Assembly (NCBI GenBank): GCA_964415605.1
Contig: CAYQBA010000216.1
Location: 1 to 7,040, forward strand
Length of the DNA stretch: 7,040 bases
Direction of reading: 5' to 3'
DNA from: UCB3 sp964415605
Lineage (GTDB): Bacteria; Chloroflexota; Anaerolineae; Epilineales; Epilineaceae
Numbering within the stretch: position 1 is the stretch's first letter; the number at the start of each line of letters is the position of its first letter. Shown piece by piece: positions 6,892 through 7,040 of the stretch. The notes below the pieces were generated by a model, which saw only the letters and a list, made by a program, of their open reading frames with translations, was not told the origin of the DNA and made no database searches. Both the position numbers and the translations under genes were made by a program.

Positions 6892-7040
6892 ATGCACCGC
6901 TGCTCACGCCGCACAGTCGCTTCGACAATGCTTGTCCTGGTGCCCGTTTTCGCCGGGCTCGTCGCCGCCGGCAATCCTGGCGGCCCCGCCCACGCCCAAT
7001 CTCCCGCGCCGGGGGCGCGCGGCGGCACGTGGCGGACGCA
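6892..7040 (+). CDS. Secreted protein, N-terminal fragment (function unknown)
   Basis: Forty-nine residues are visible before the right edge. The start has a basic n-region (MHRCSRR), a hydrophobic stretch around MLVLVPVFAGLVAA, and a likely signal peptidase cut after A-H-A, before Q-S-P-A-P. The Cys at residue 4 precedes the hydrophobic segment and is not a lipobox, so a lipoprotein is unlikely. The mature sequence begins Pro/Gly/Ala-rich. Nothing visible identifies the family. It has its own strong ribosome binding site and a spacer of nearly 300 bases from the protease gene, so it is probably a separate transcription unit. Confidence 0.75.
   Translation, partial: MHRCSRRTVASTMLVLVPVFAGLVAAGNPGGPAHAQSPAPGARGGTWRT

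Noticed and set aside
4136..6928. Very long minus-strand open frame opposite the protease
   Set aside because: It is antisense to a protein with clear C25 motifs, is Arg/Gly-rich with no recognisable domain, and runs through the N gap. Long antisense frames are expected at this GC content.

Overview
The window is about 70% G+C and looks like one contig from a free-living, high-GC bacterium. It is dense in genes for large secreted proteins. Three traits point to Chloroflexota, which I infer with moderate confidence: long secreted proteins, an Ala/Pro/Thr-rich tail ending in an F-L-P-x-x-R motif, and a gingipain-like C25 protease carrying that tail. There are no tRNA, rRNA, CRISPR or insertion-sequence signals. 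A run of 10 Ns at 6460-6469 marks an assembly join.

Layout. Bases 1-302 (minus strand) hold the N-terminus of a secreted, beta-rich surface protein that runs off the left edge. A 244-base divergent spacer (303-546) follows. Then comes a tight plus-strand operon of three genes. The first (547-2907) is a secreted right-handed beta-helix protein with a CSLREA-type N-terminus and an Ig-like domain. The second (2904-3455) is a small protein without a signal peptide, built around a peptidase S74 (intramolecular chaperone) domain plus a coiled coil. The third (3452-6599) is a large secreted peptidase C25 (gingipain-like) protein with an intact His/Cys pair. Both internal junctions are 4-base ATGA overlaps, so the three products are probably made together. 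A 292-base spacer (6600-6891), rich in potential hairpins, precedes the start of another secreted protein at 6892, which runs off the right edge.

How the genes may work together (inference). A surface beta-helix protein, an S74 module of the kind that folds and trims phage tail-spike fibres, and a secreted cysteine endopeptidase could form a fold-and-process unit for a cell-surface fibre. The S74 protein also carries a Y-x-x-P motif just before its predicted self-cleavage site, reminiscent of RiPP leader peptides. I do not know of this three-gene combination as a described system, but I could not search for it.

Cautions. The C-terminal tail of the protease appears twice, once on each side of the N gap, in two diverged versions. 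This suggests that the join placed overlapping or variant contigs end to end. A short stretch near 3650-3720 also reads better in another frame, which may reflect a pair of compensating indels.
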